A stretch of DNA of 64,000 nt, taken from NCBI RefSeq assembly GCF_900111595.1, contig NZ_FOHN01000018.1, positions 1 to 64,000 on the forward strand, written 5' to 3'. Source of the stretch: [Clostridium] polysaccharolyticum. GTDB taxonomy: Bacteria > Bacillota > Clostridia > Lachnospirales > Lachnospiraceae. The notes under the pieces were generated by a model that was not told the DNA's origin, searched no databases, and was given only the letters and a program-made list of their open reading frames with translations. Shown piece by piece: positions 18,734 to 27,903 of the stretch (its first letter is position 1; every line of letters begins with the position of its first letter). The position numbers and the translations under genes were made by a program.

Positions 18734-19399
18734 TTATAACTGAATATCATTTAGAACACTTTTATTTAGTGTTTCAATATAAATATTTCCCTCGTCAACA
18801 AATGCAATTTTAGGTTCTTTCACCACGTTTTTGCTTTTTTTATCTGGCGCTCTTCCTATGGTATCTGCAATCCGGATTTGAACTGGTTCCATATCCAGAG
18901 CCACAACAAAAGCGTTGGAATTTCCAGCTGCTCCTGCAAAAGCATTCCCTTTTAAAGCTCCCAAAATAACAATGTTTCCTTTCGATACCACTTTTGCTCC
19001 ATTGTTCACATCGCCAATTACAATAATACTGGATTCTACTTCCAGCACCTGTCCTGAACGAAGATTTCCTTTGTAAAACTGTCCCGTATTGGACTGCAAT
19101 GCCATAAGCCTGTCATTAAGGCTTCTAGACAGTATTTCTTCTTTCTCTTTATCTGTATCTACCACACAGACAATGTGTAAATCTGAGTTCTCATTAATGA
19201 TATCAAGCAGTTCTCTTTGCTGGCCGTTTGTTAATTCGCGTCCCTCAAAGGTCAATGCCATAGAGGCATTTCCTAAAAACTTGGCTGACTCTTTGAACTT
19301 CTTTGCTACTATTTCTTTTAAATCTTCATAATCTATGCTGGAATCCAGCACAACTATAATTCCTGATTTTGTACCTTTAATGATGACTGAATTATTCAT
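18734..19399 (-). CDS. minC: Septum site-determining protein MinC
   Basis: 221 residues. The N-terminal domain (about 1-100) binds FtsZ, and the C-terminal beta-helix (about 110-210) has the repeated 'GxVxxGAkVvSKGNIVILGALKGNAFAG' pattern that binds MinD. It inhibits FtsZ assembly away from midcell. It follows the PBP2 gene by 10 nt. Confidence 0.94.
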   Translation of the reverse strand: MNNSVIIKGTKSGIIVVLDSSIDYEDLKEIVAKKFKESAKFLGNASMALTFEGRELTNGQQRELLDIINENSDLHIVCVVDTDKEKEEILSRSLNDRLMALQSNTGQFYKGNLRSGQVLEVESSIIVIGDVNNGAKVVSKGNIVILGALKGNAFAGAAGNSNAFVVALDMEPVQIRIADTIGRAPDKKSKNVVKEPKIAFVDEGNIYIETLNKSVLNDIQL

Positions 19400-19409
19400 C
19401 TTAACCCCC

Positions 19410-22262
19410 TTAATCTGTTCGAGAATGTGAGCTTCCAGCTTTATTAATGTCGCCTTTTAGAATCGCTGTTTTTTCTTTCTTTGTTTTTGCAAAATAATAT
19501 TCGTAAATTTTACTTGCAGTCTGGGCGGCATTGGCAGATGTATATCCATTGGGAATTACAACTGTTGTTGTAATTTCTGGTTTCTCATATGGCGCAAATG
19601 ATATAAAAAGCGCATTGTTTGGAACTTTCTTGGTAATCTGGGAAGTTCCTGTTTTTCCTGCAACTGTAACATCCAGTCCCTTAAAATACTGGTCAATACT
19701 GCTGTGAGGGCCATTTACTACCTTATTCATTCCCAGTTTTACAGCACTCCAGTAAGAATCTGACACATCCAGTTTTTTCGCATCCTGTTCTTCTTTTTCT
19801 TTGGCCTTCTTTTTGCTTTTTCCATTTTTATCTGCAACTTTATCAATCAATGTAAGCTGATGACTGGTTCCGTTATTTGCAATGGTGGTTACCCACCTTG
19901 CTAACTGCACAGGTGCAAACAGGTTGTCGCCTTGTCCAATCATAGAACGTACTGGATCTCGATTTGATATTGCTGGAGCATCTTCCGACATCTCCAGTCC
20001 AGATTTGTCAGTTAATCCAAATTCTTTTGCATATTTCTGAATTTTTTTCAATCCAATATTTGGTACAAATTCTCCATGGCTATCCTTACTCATGTTAAAT
20101 CCACAGGTATAGTAAAAATAGTTACAGGATACACCGATAGCATCCGAAACATTAATGGATCCATGTGTATATTTACTCCAGCAGGATGGACTCGGATGAA
20201 TGCTTGTGAAAATTACACGATCCGTAATTCTGGTTTCCGGAGTAATGACTCCTTCTTTCAATGCCACAATAGAAGAAAATGTTTTAAACGTAGAACCTGG
20301 TGCTATAAGCTGTTTGGAAGCACGATTTAAAAACGGCTTCGACTTATAGGACTGCAGTAAGCTAAAATACTTTGAGTCTACGGTATTGGCTAGCCTGTTG
20401 TTATCATAACTTGGATACGTTACACAGGCTAATGTATCTCCTGTATCCGGATCTGTGATAATTACAGATCCCGAACATGGTTCTAATGCTAGCTGTGCAG
20501 GGGTGATCTCTAATTTTTTAATTTTATCACGAATAAAGCTGTAAGCTGAAACCGTGCCATTTTTAAGACTGCTTATGCTAGTCTCATTTTTCTTTAAAAC
20601 CCCCTGATCAAACAACAGCAGACAAACATCCCTTCCACTTAACTGGAAACTGTTTATCATATTATAATAAATAAGCTTACTAAAGTCTGAATCATTTTTC
20701 AACAATTTAAATGTATAGTCTAATAATTTTTCATATAATTCTTCCGTATTAAAATAGTTATCGCCAACACTTAGAGATGACAGGTTAATCCAGTTTTTTT
20801 CCAGGGCGTATACCAGAAAGGAATTCAGTCCTGTTTTGCCATCCACGTACTTTTTATAGGTTTCATCTTCTTTATCAAATTCCTTTGTCAGAAGTACTCC
20901 TTCCTTCTTAAGACTCTGATAAATCTGTTCCATATAAGAAGACATGGAACTGGATAAACTGTTTCCTGTGAAATGGTTCTGATAAGCCATTTTGGACTTT
21001 AAGGAACCAATTACACGTTTCTGTTCTGTCACGTATTTGGAATATACGCTTTTTTCAAGCTCTGTTGCATCCTCTGCATTAAAATGATCGATATCAATAA
21101 CATTGTTATCCAGAAGTGCAAAGTAAACATCATATATCGGAATCATAATATCATCCGATGATTTTCCCTTTGATCCATAACTTTTGCTATTCCAGATTCT
21201 TTCTAGCAATACTGCTGTTAATTCTTTTTCCAATAAAATATAACTGGCTTTCTGCAATTCCGAATCAATGGTCAGATATAAATCTTTCCCTGGTTTTGGC
21301 TGTACCGTTTTTAAAATTCCAGTAACATTTCCAGCTGAATTCTTCGATACAGTCTGGCTTCCTTTCACGCCTCTAAGTTCCTCTTCATATTTCTCTTCCA
21401 TGCCAGATTTTCCAATCTGATCCGAAAAAGAATAATAGGTATCTCCATCAGCCTCTTTTTCCTGTAACACCTCTTGGGAAATAGTACCTGTATAACCTAA
21501 TATGGATGCATAATACTGGCTGTCTTTATAAACTCTTTTTGTTTCTTCTACAATTTCCACACCAGGAAGTTCCGCTCTGTTCTCCTTTAAAGTCGCAATG
21601 AGCTTCTCGGATAAATTGGCTGCAAGAGTAATCGGAATGTAGTCATCCCTCTTTTTATTATAGCGGTTTATATAAAGTATATATCGTATAGACATAATTT
21701 TCAATGTATCATCAGCGGAATAAGTTTCGCTGATTTTAAACTGCTTGATTAGATAATCAAACACTTCTTTCGCATCTGCTTTTTCAATTTCGTCTGTTAA
21801 GTCATCCATATTCTTTCTGGAATATGCATTAACCTTGAATCGCTTTAATGAATTCCCCTCAACCGTAAACTGTATCCTTCCTTTCCCATCGTATTTCATG
21901 GGAAAGTCATAGTTAATCGTTGTATTCAAGCCTTCCACATAATGAATCAAGTTATAAATCATTTCATTTTTTTCTTCATCATTCTTTAATTCGTTACTAT
22001 CTTCTATCTGTAAAACATAGGATAATTCATTGTATGCTAACGCTACGCCATTTCTGTCGTAAATGATTCCACGTGGTGCTTTTAAATCAATCGTCTTTTT
22101 CGTATCTATCTCTGTGGTCTCTTTGTACTTTTCACCATTCACTACTTGCAAAACAAACATTCGCTGAAGAAGAATTACAAAAAGAATTCCAAATAGAATC
22201 ATAATTGGAAAAAGCCTGGATTTCGCAATACGCTTTATTTCATCAAAAATCACTTCCAGCAT
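19410..22262 (-). CDS. mrdA: Class B penicillin-binding protein 2 (elongasome transpeptidase), with a large insertion
   Basis: 950 residues, well above the usual 600-750. One membrane helix (about 17-40) precedes the PBP dimerisation domain ('APRGIIYDRNG' at about 62-72). Catalytic motifs of the transpeptidase are intact: STFK (657-660), SCN (712-714) and KTG (870-872). Between 'TIDSELQKA' (about 331-339) and 'SGSVIITDPDTG' (597-608) lies about 240 residues of helical sequence absent from E. coli PBP2, where those two motifs are nearly adjacent. The position between mreD and minC and near rodA indicates the RodA partner. The extension of the insertion has no recognised function. Confidence 0.92.
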   Translation of the reverse strand: MLEVIFDEIKRIAKSRLFPIMILFGILFVILLQRMFVLQVVNGEKYKETTEIDTKKTIDLKAPRGIIYDRNGVALAYNELSYVLQIEDSNELKNDEEKNEMIYNLIHYVEGLNTTINYDFPMKYDGKGRIQFTVEGNSLKRFKVNAYSRKNMDDLTDEIEKADAKEVFDYLIKQFKISETYSADDTLKIMSIRYILYINRYNKKRDDYIPITLAANLSEKLIATLKENRAELPGVEIVEETKRVYKDSQYYASILGYTGTISQEVLQEKEADGDTYYSFSDQIGKSGMEEKYEEELRGVKGSQTVSKNSAGNVTGILKTVQPKPGKDLYLTIDSELQKASYILLEKELTAVLLERIWNSKSYGSKGKSSDDIMIPIYDVYFALLDNNVIDIDHFNAEDATELEKSVYSKYVTEQKRVIGSLKSKMAYQNHFTGNSLSSSMSSYMEQIYQSLKKEGVLLTKEFDKEDETYKKYVDGKTGLNSFLVYALEKNWINLSSLSVGDNYFNTEELYEKLLDYTFKLLKNDSDFSKLIYYNMINSFQLSGRDVCLLLFDQGVLKKNETSISSLKNGTVSAYSFIRDKIKKLEITPAQLALEPCSGSVIITDPDTGDTLACVTYPSYDNNRLANTVDSKYFSLLQSYKSKPFLNRASKQLIAPGSTFKTFSSIVALKEGVITPETRITDRVIFTSIHPSPSCWSKYTHGSINVSDAIGVSCNYFYYTCGFNMSKDSHGEFVPNIGLKKIQKYAKEFGLTDKSGLEMSEDAPAISNRDPVRSMIGQGDNLFAPVQLARWVTTIANNGTSHQLTLIDKVADKNGKSKKKAKEKEEQDAKKLDVSDSYWSAVKLGMNKVVNGPHSSIDQYFKGLDVTVAGKTGTSQITKKVPNNALFISFAPYEKPEITTTVVIPNGYTSANAAQTASKIYEYYFAKTKKEKTAILKGDINKAGSSHSRTD

Positions 22263-22263
22263 A

Positions 22264-22770
22264 TTATTCCTCCTTTTTTTCCACTTTGTTCAAAAAGCCA
22301 TTTAAACTGTGAAGCAGCTTATAAAAAATAATTCCAGCAATGACTGTATAAATAATTTCCGGTATCATAATTCTTCTGAAATAATAAAAAATGTTCAAAC
22401 GTGCACGTAATAAAAAAGATAAACTATAAAATAAGATTCCGTACACCAGATCTCCTATACCAATTAATACAATTGGCATAGTATAGTCATCCTGTTCATA
22501 AAAATAGCTGGTACATCCACTAAAGAATCCAATTACCAGATAAAGCAGGGCATAAAATCCGATATAATTTCCATACATAAGATCAATGCATAACCCACAT
22601 AATATTCCTAAAAACATCGCCTCATTGATTCCCCTCATATATCCAATGGAAATTACCAGTATTAATAAAATGTTTGGGACAATATCTGCCAGTTCCAGCC
22701 ATTGAAATAATGTTGTCTGAAACAAAAAACAGATAATTGTCAGAAAGATGTAAATTAAAAAACGTTTCAT
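22264..22770 (-). CDS. mreD: Rod shape-determining protein MreD
   Basis: 168 residues with about five membrane helices, typical of Gram-positive MreD. 'GYMRGINEAMFLGILCGLCIDLMYG' is the conserved central part. It is an elongasome membrane component linked to MreC. It sits between mreC and PBP2 with 1 nt before the PBP2 start. Confidence 0.92.
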   Translation of the reverse strand: MKRFLIYIFLTIICFLFQTTLFQWLELADIVPNILLILVISIGYMRGINEAMFLGILCGLCIDLMYGNYIGFYALLYLVIGFFSGCTSYFYEQDDYTMPIVLIGIGDLVYGILFYSLSFLLRARLNIFYYFRRIMIPEIIYTVIAGIIFYKLLHSLNGFLNKVEKKEE

Positions 22771-22791
22771 GACCTACCCTCTCGCTACAAT

Positions 22792-23640
22792 TTAATACTC
22801 TTTTTCTTTTAAAGTAGTAATTACCAGAACGGTATCCAGTTTATCAAAATCAACGGCCGTAATTAATTTTCCTGTTTTTCTAAGATTTGTCTCATCTGTA
22901 CTGACAGATGCAACTGTCCCAATCAGAATACCCGGCAGAAAATTAGGACTGATGCGGGATGTTACTACTTCATAGCCTTTCTTTATGCCCGAATCTTTTG
23001 TTATGTTGTCAATTTCGATATAGCCACTATCCAGCATTTCCAGATTGCCATTTATAATACATTTGTCATTGGTTTTCATTACCATGCCGCTGACACTGCT
23101 TCTGTCATCTATAATCGCCCGAACCGATGCCCAGTTATGTCCTGCTTCTGTTATAATTCCTACTAGGCCATCACCAGCCATAACATTCATGCCTTTTTTT
23201 ATTCCATCATTGGTTCCTTTGTCAATTTTAAAAATGTTATACCAGTTCCCACCATCTTTTGTTATGACTCTCGCTGCAACTTTCGGATATTCTGTATATT
23301 TTTTATCCAGTTTATAAAGCTCACGCAAGTTGCTTAATTCATACTGATCAAGCTGAAGAATTTTGTTCTGGCTTGATAATGTATCCACTCTGTTCTGAAG
23401 TTCTTTGTTTTCTGCAATCAGCTTTTTCATGCTTGTAAAAACTTCCGTCTTTTCGCTAATCCAGTTTCCAACCTGATTCACTCCACTTTGCATTGGAGTT
23501 ACAATATCACCAAATACAGTACGAACAGAGGACAGATTCTGATTATCTGCATAAGTAAAAATCATCCCACCTGCACAGAGGGCTGCACATGCAATAAAAA
23601 TATATTTTGGTTTTATTGAAAAATTAAATCTTCGTCTCAT
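22792..23640 (-). CDS. mreC: Rod shape-determining protein MreC
   Basis: 282 residues from the ATG at 23638-23640, which has GGGAG upstream; an ATG four codons earlier (23652) lacks one. A basic N-terminus and membrane helix ('YIFIACAALCAGGMIFTY') precede a coiled coil (about 65-110) and the extracellular beta domains with 'VVGIITEAGHNWASVRAIIDDRSSVSG' style sequence. It scaffolds MreB, PBP2 and RodA. Confidence 0.93.
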   Translation of the reverse strand: MRRRFNFSIKPKYIFIACAALCAGGMIFTYADNQNLSSVRTVFGDIVTPMQSGVNQVGNWISEKTEVFTSMKKLIAENKELQNRVDTLSSQNKILQLDQYELSNLRELYKLDKKYTEYPKVAARVITKDGGNWYNIFKIDKGTNDGIKKGMNVMAGDGLVGIITEAGHNWASVRAIIDDRSSVSGMVMKTNDKCIINGNLEMLDSGYIEIDNITKDSGIKKGYEVVTSRISPNFLPGILIGTVASVSTDETNLRKTGKLITAVDFDKLDTVLVITTLKEKEY

Positions 23641-23673
23641 CCTAACTCCCATCTGCTACTTAAAAATTACTGA

Positions 23674-24672
23674 TTAATGATGAAGCTGTCCTAAAAGGCC
23701 ATCATCATCCATTACTACACCAAGACCTCTCGCTACGGAATTTTCACAATCTTCACTGACATTTACCATTAAATCCGTTTCTTCTGAAATAAGCTTATCT
23801 AATTCTTTAATTTTTGCGGAACCTCCAGTCAGGAAAATGCCTGAGTCAATAATATCAGACGTAATCTCTGGTGGAGTATGTTCAAGAATCATTTTGATCG
23901 CATCTACAATTGTATATAAATGTTCCCTGACTGCACTGCATACTAGGGATGAATCAATTTCCTGCTGTTTTGGAAGACCAGTAACTACATCACGTCCAAA
24001 TACTTTCATAGCTGTTTCTTCTGCTTCTACTGCACTCCCTAATTCCATTTTAATCATCTCAGCAGTTTTTCTGCCGATATAAAGGTTATGGTTTTTCTTT
24101 ACCAGAAGCTGTATCGTCTCATCAATTTTATTTCCGCCAACAGGAATCAGTTTGCTTAACACGATGCCACCTAAGGAAATAATCCCAATCTCAGTAGTAT
24201 CAGCTCCAATGTCAACCGTCATTACCCCTCTAGGACTCACTACATCTAATCCAATGCCAAGTGCTGCTACAATCGGTTTTTCTATTAAAACTACGTCTTT
24301 TATCTTTGGAACAGCATTACGCACTAATTCATCAAATGCACGTTTCTCTACTTCTGTAATGTTTGTAGGCACTGCAACTACAAATTCTGCTGCACTTTTT
24401 ACACCCTTTTTAAAGCATTTTGTCTGTACAAAATAATCTAAAAGCATTCGCATATTTTCTATTTCTGCAATAACACCTGCACGCATTGGATAAGACACCG
24501 TAATGTTTTCAGGTGCTTTCTCAAACATATCGTACGCATCATTTCCGCCTGCATACAGTTTCTTTTTCTTAGTAGCTACTACATTTTTTTCGTCAACGAC
24601 TATGCCTTCTCCTTTTTTAAAGATTTTAATTACACTAGTACCAAAATCTATACCAAACACTTTCTTTGCCAT
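23674..24672 (-). CDS. mreB: Rod shape-determining actin homologue MreB
   Basis: 332 residues. Actin-fold motifs: phosphate-1 'FGIDFGTSVIKIF', phosphate-2 'GVMTVDIGADTTEIGIISLGG' and adenosine 'GIFLTGGSAKI'. It polymerises along the inner membrane and directs side-wall synthesis. First of the mreBCD set; the upstream neighbour is radC with 45 nt between. Confidence 0.95.
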   Translation of the reverse strand: MAKKVFGIDFGTSVIKIFKKGEGIVVDEKNVVATKKKKLYAGGNDAYDMFEKAPENITVSYPMRAGVIAEIENMRMLLDYFVQTKCFKKGVKSAAEFVVAVPTNITEVEKRAFDELVRNAVPKIKDVVLIEKPIVAALGIGLDVVSPRGVMTVDIGADTTEIGIISLGGIVLSKLIPVGGNKIDETIQLLVKKNHNLYIGRKTAEMIKMELGSAVEAEETAMKVFGRDVVTGLPKQQEIDSSLVCSAVREHLYTIVDAIKMILEHTPPEITSDIIDSGIFLTGGSAKIKELDKLISEETDLMVNVSEDCENSVARGLGVVMDDDGLLGQLHH

Positions 24673-24717
24673 ATTTATCTCCTTCTAAAATTCCATCCTT
24701 CCGGAATCTTATGTTAT

Positions 24718-25410
24718 TTAAAATAAGTTTTTTTCCCTCATGCTTATATAACGATTATCACCAATAATAATATGATCTATAAGTTCAATTCCAACGATTT
24801 CTCCTGCCTGCTTTATTTTTTGTGTCGCAAAAATATCTTCTTTGCTAGGAGTGGGATCTCCGCTTGGATGATTATGCAGCAGAATGATCTGCACTGCATG
24901 ATACTGAAAAGCTGTAACAAATACTTCCCTTGGATCCAGTATGGAATAATTAATTGTTCCACTGGATATTATGGAATCCTGTAACAGTTTTCCTTTTGTA
25001 TCAAGCATAATAAGCAGAAGCTCTTCTCGGGCTTTCACTCGAAATTCCTGCATATAGTATCCTGCAACGGATTTTGGCTGAAGAAAACGTACCTGATTCT
25101 TTCTCTCCTGTTTGGAAAAGCGAATTGCCAGTTCTATAATGCATTTTAACTGTGCTGCTTTTACAGGACCAATTCCTTGTATTTTCATTAAATCTTTTGC
25201 AGACAGCCTGTTAAGTTCAAACAGGCTTCCTCCTGCTGATGCAAGTACTTCCTTCATAAGTTCTACTACATGCAGCTCTTTTGTGCCAACACGAATGATA
25301 ACAGATAAAAGCTCTGCATCCGTCAAAGCAGCCGGCCCTGACTGCTGGAATTTTTCATATGGACGTTCAGCCAATGGTAAATCTTTTATTTTTCGATGTT
25401 CGTTTTGCAT
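24718..25410 (-). CDS. radC: RadC/YsxA-family JAB1-type protein
   Basis: 230 residues from the ATG at 25408-25410. AAGGAGG stands only 3 nt before it, so the in-frame ATG at 25434 cannot be excluded. The N-terminal UPF0758 helix-hairpin-helix region ('LMKIQGIGPVKAAQLK') is followed by the JAMM metal site with 'LLHNHPSGDPTPSKED'. The role in DNA repair is unproven. radC upstream of mreB is a conserved Firmicutes arrangement. Confidence 0.92.
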   Translation of the reverse strand: MQNEHRKIKDLPLAERPYEKFQQSGPAALTDAELLSVIIRVGTKELHVVELMKEVLASAGGSLFELNRLSAKDLMKIQGIGPVKAAQLKCIIELAIRFSKQERKNQVRFLQPKSVAGYYMQEFRVKAREELLLIMLDTKGKLLQDSIISSGTINYSILDPREVFVTAFQYHAVQIILLHNHPSGDPTPSKEDIFATQKIKQAGEIVGIELIDHIIIGDNRYISMREKNLF

Positions 25411-25555
25411 ATGCCTCCTTACTTCTATTAGCATACACCATCAAAACCCTTAGAACATTTTAACACAACTGCAATGTTTTGTATACCAGCAGCTAGAAAA
25501 TTTCGGATATTACGATTTCTGCCCTATTAGGGCGATTTTCCATTGGCTTTTGTCT

Positions 25556-26848
25556 TTATAAAGTTACCAGATTGTCTTCCGCTAATTTCTGTAAAGACAT
25601 AAGAATACCAAGTTTTGCATGATACCAGGTTAGTCCTCCTTGGAAATACACTGCGTAAGGTTCTTCTATTGGAGCATCCGCACTTAGCTCAATGGAGGAG
25701 CCCTGTACAAATGCACCTGCCGCCATAATGACATCGGAATGATACCCTGGCATTGCCCAAGGTTCTGGAACAACAAAGCTATCTACTGGTGCTGCTGCCT
25801 GAATTCCACGGCAGAATGCAACGATAGCTTCCTTACTTCCAAGTGTCACTGCCTGAATGATGTCATAACGTTCTTCTGTACCATTTGGAATAACAGAAAA
25901 GCCAAGTTTTTCATAAATATTGGCAGCAAAGATTGCTCCTTTTAATGCACCTGCAGTTACAGATGGTGCTAAAAACAGTCCTTGGAACAGAGACTGATTT
26001 AGCCCTAAAGTAGCTCCAACTTCTTTTCCAAGACCTGGAGCAGTCAGACGAAATGCACATTGCTCAATATATTCTTCTTTTCCTACAATATATCCGCCAA
26101 TTGGTGCTAACCCTCCTCCTGGATTTTTAATTAAAGAACCAGCACATATATCAGCTCCTACTTCTGTTGGTTCCATTCTTTCTACAAACTCACCATAACA
26201 GTTATCTACCATACAGATGACATCTGGCTTTATTTCTTTTATAAATGCAATTAGCTGTCCAATCCTTTCTACAGATAAAGTGGGACGTGTCTGATATCCT
26301 TTGGAACGCTGAATGGTTACTAATTTTGTTTTCTCATTTATTGCTTTTTTGATGCCTTCCAAATCAAATCCACCGTCTGGCAGCAAATCCACCTGACGGT
26401 ATGAAATGTTATACTCTGCAAGAGAACCTTTCACAATATTGCCATCTTCATCTGGCTTAATCCCTATTACGCCTTCCAATGTATCATATGGCTTGCCAAC
26501 TGGTGACAATAATTCATCTCCCGGACGAAGATTGGCTGCCAGTGCTACTGTCAGTGCATGAGTACCACAAGTAATCTGTGGACGTACAAGAGCTGCCTCC
26601 GCCTTAAAAATATCTGCGTAAACACTTTCTAACACATCTCGGCCTAAATCGTTATATCCATATCCTGTTGTTGCCGCAAAATGAATGTCACTTAATTTAT
26701 TTTTCTGCATAGCCTGAATTACTTTTAGCTGGTTATACTCTGCAGTCTCATCAATTTTTTCAAAACGTTCCTTTAATGCTTCCTCAACTTTTTTTCCAAA
26801 GGCATATACTCTTTCTTGTATGCCAGACTGTTTATACATCTCGTTCAT
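25556..26848 (-). CDS. Methionine gamma-lyase family PLP enzyme (YnbB / 'aluminium resistance' family)
   Basis: 430 residues. The fold-type I PLP lysine is in 'VTIQRSKGYQTRP' with the Asp-containing 'DVICMVDNCYGEF' upstream. The N-terminal 'FAATTGYGYNDLGRDVLE' and the C-terminal 'YFQGGLTWYHAKLGI' are characteristic of this family, once called aluminium resistance protein and distinct from classical MetB/MetC-type lyases. The substrate is not settled. It follows miaA in the same direction. Confidence 0.85.
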   Translation of the reverse strand: MNEMYKQSGIQERVYAFGKKVEEALKERFEKIDETAEYNQLKVIQAMQKNKLSDIHFAATTGYGYNDLGRDVLESVYADIFKAEAALVRPQITCGTHALTVALAANLRPGDELLSPVGKPYDTLEGVIGIKPDEDGNIVKGSLAEYNISYRQVDLLPDGGFDLEGIKKAINEKTKLVTIQRSKGYQTRPTLSVERIGQLIAFIKEIKPDVICMVDNCYGEFVERMEPTEVGADICAGSLIKNPGGGLAPIGGYIVGKEEYIEQCAFRLTAPGLGKEVGATLGLNQSLFQGLFLAPSVTAGALKGAIFAANIYEKLGFSVIPNGTEERYDIIQAVTLGSKEAIVAFCRGIQAAAPVDSFVVPEPWAMPGYHSDVIMAAGAFVQGSSIELSADAPIEEPYAVYFQGGLTWYHAKLGILMSLQKLAEDNLVTL

Positions 26849-26886
26849 GTCTTTCCTCCATTTGGTATAATTCTGAATGCTTCTTT

Positions 26887-27837
26887 CTATATAATATGAC
26901 GTTTTTTTAATTCTCTGTCGATTGCTTTCATTACAGAATCCGTATCACGGCCGATCACACTTTTATCTAGCCAGATAACTTCCTTCTCTCTCCGGAACCA
27001 GGTAAGCTGACGCTTTGCAAAGTGCCTTGTATCCTGCTTAAGTACCTCCACCGCTTTCTCGTAGGAATACTCATTGTCTAGATACGCTAATATTTCTTTA
27101 TAGCCAATCCCCTGCATGGATACCATATCACGTCTAAGTCCTCTTTCCTTTAATGCTTCTACTTCTTTTAATAAACCTGCCTCCATCATCTTATCTACTC
27201 GAAGATTAATTCGTTCATATAGGATTTTTCTCTCATCGGTCAGCACAAAATAAGCAAATTCATAAGGAGATTCCTTCTGGCGTTCCGTTTCATTATGTTC
27301 TGAAATTTTCCTGCCTGTCTGCTTGTAAAACTCCAGTGCCCGAATCACCCGTTTTACATTGTTGGCATGAATTTCTCTGGCTGCTTTCTCGTCTGTTTTC
27401 TGAAGCATTTCATGAAGATACTCTGCTCCTTTTTCTTCCGCTAAATGTTCCAATTCTTTGCGGTACTGGGTATCTGCATCATTTTCATCGAAATCTATGT
27501 CATAAAGCAGCGCCTGAATATAAAATCCAGTTCCTCCTACAACAATCGGTATCTTTCCTTTTGCATAAATTTCATCCATATATTTTTTTGCATAAGTCTG
27601 AAATCTCACCACGTTAAAATCCTCTTCTGGCTCAAACTCATCTACTAAATAATGGGGGACTCCCTGCATTTCTTCCTTGGTTATTTTCGCCGTACCTATA
27701 TCCATATATTTATAGACCTGCATGGAATCAGCGGAAATGATTTCCCCATTCATTTTTTTTGCTAACTGAATGGATAATTCTGTCTTTCCTGCCGCCGTAG
27801 GTCCAGTTAGAATCACTAATGGCTTCTTCTCTAACAT
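26887..27837 (-). CDS. miaA: tRNA dimethylallyltransferase
   Basis: 316 residues from the ATG at 27835-27837; a TTG 12 codons upstream is an alternative with a better purine tract. The P-loop 'GPTAAGKTELSI', 'SADSMQVYKYMDIGTAK' and 'VGGTGFYIQALL' define the family. It adds dimethylallyl to A37 of tRNAs that read UNN codons. It lies downstream of mutL, the common mutS-mutL-miaA order. Confidence 0.95.
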   Translation of the reverse strand: MLEKKPLVILTGPTAAGKTELSIQLAKKMNGEIISADSMQVYKYMDIGTAKITKEEMQGVPHYLVDEFEPEEDFNVVRFQTYAKKYMDEIYAKGKIPIVVGGTGFYIQALLYDIDFDENDADTQYRKELEHLAEEKGAEYLHEMLQKTDEKAAREIHANNVKRVIRALEFYKQTGRKISEHNETERQKESPYEFAYFVLTDERKILYERINLRVDKMMEAGLLKEVEALKERGLRRDMVSMQGIGYKEILAYLDNEYSYEKAVEVLKQDTRHFAKRQLTWFRREKEVIWLDKSVIGRDTDSVMKAIDRELKKRHII

Positions 27838-27903
27838 TCTTTCGCTACATCTCTTTCCTTTTGTTTTTATCAATATTCAACATCTGCTAACGTAGTTTTT
27901 CCA

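Noticed and set aside
25515-25540. Hairpin GCCCT-ATT-AGGGC after the methionine gamma-lyase-like gene
   Set aside because: No T-run follows on either strand, so it is not called a terminator.
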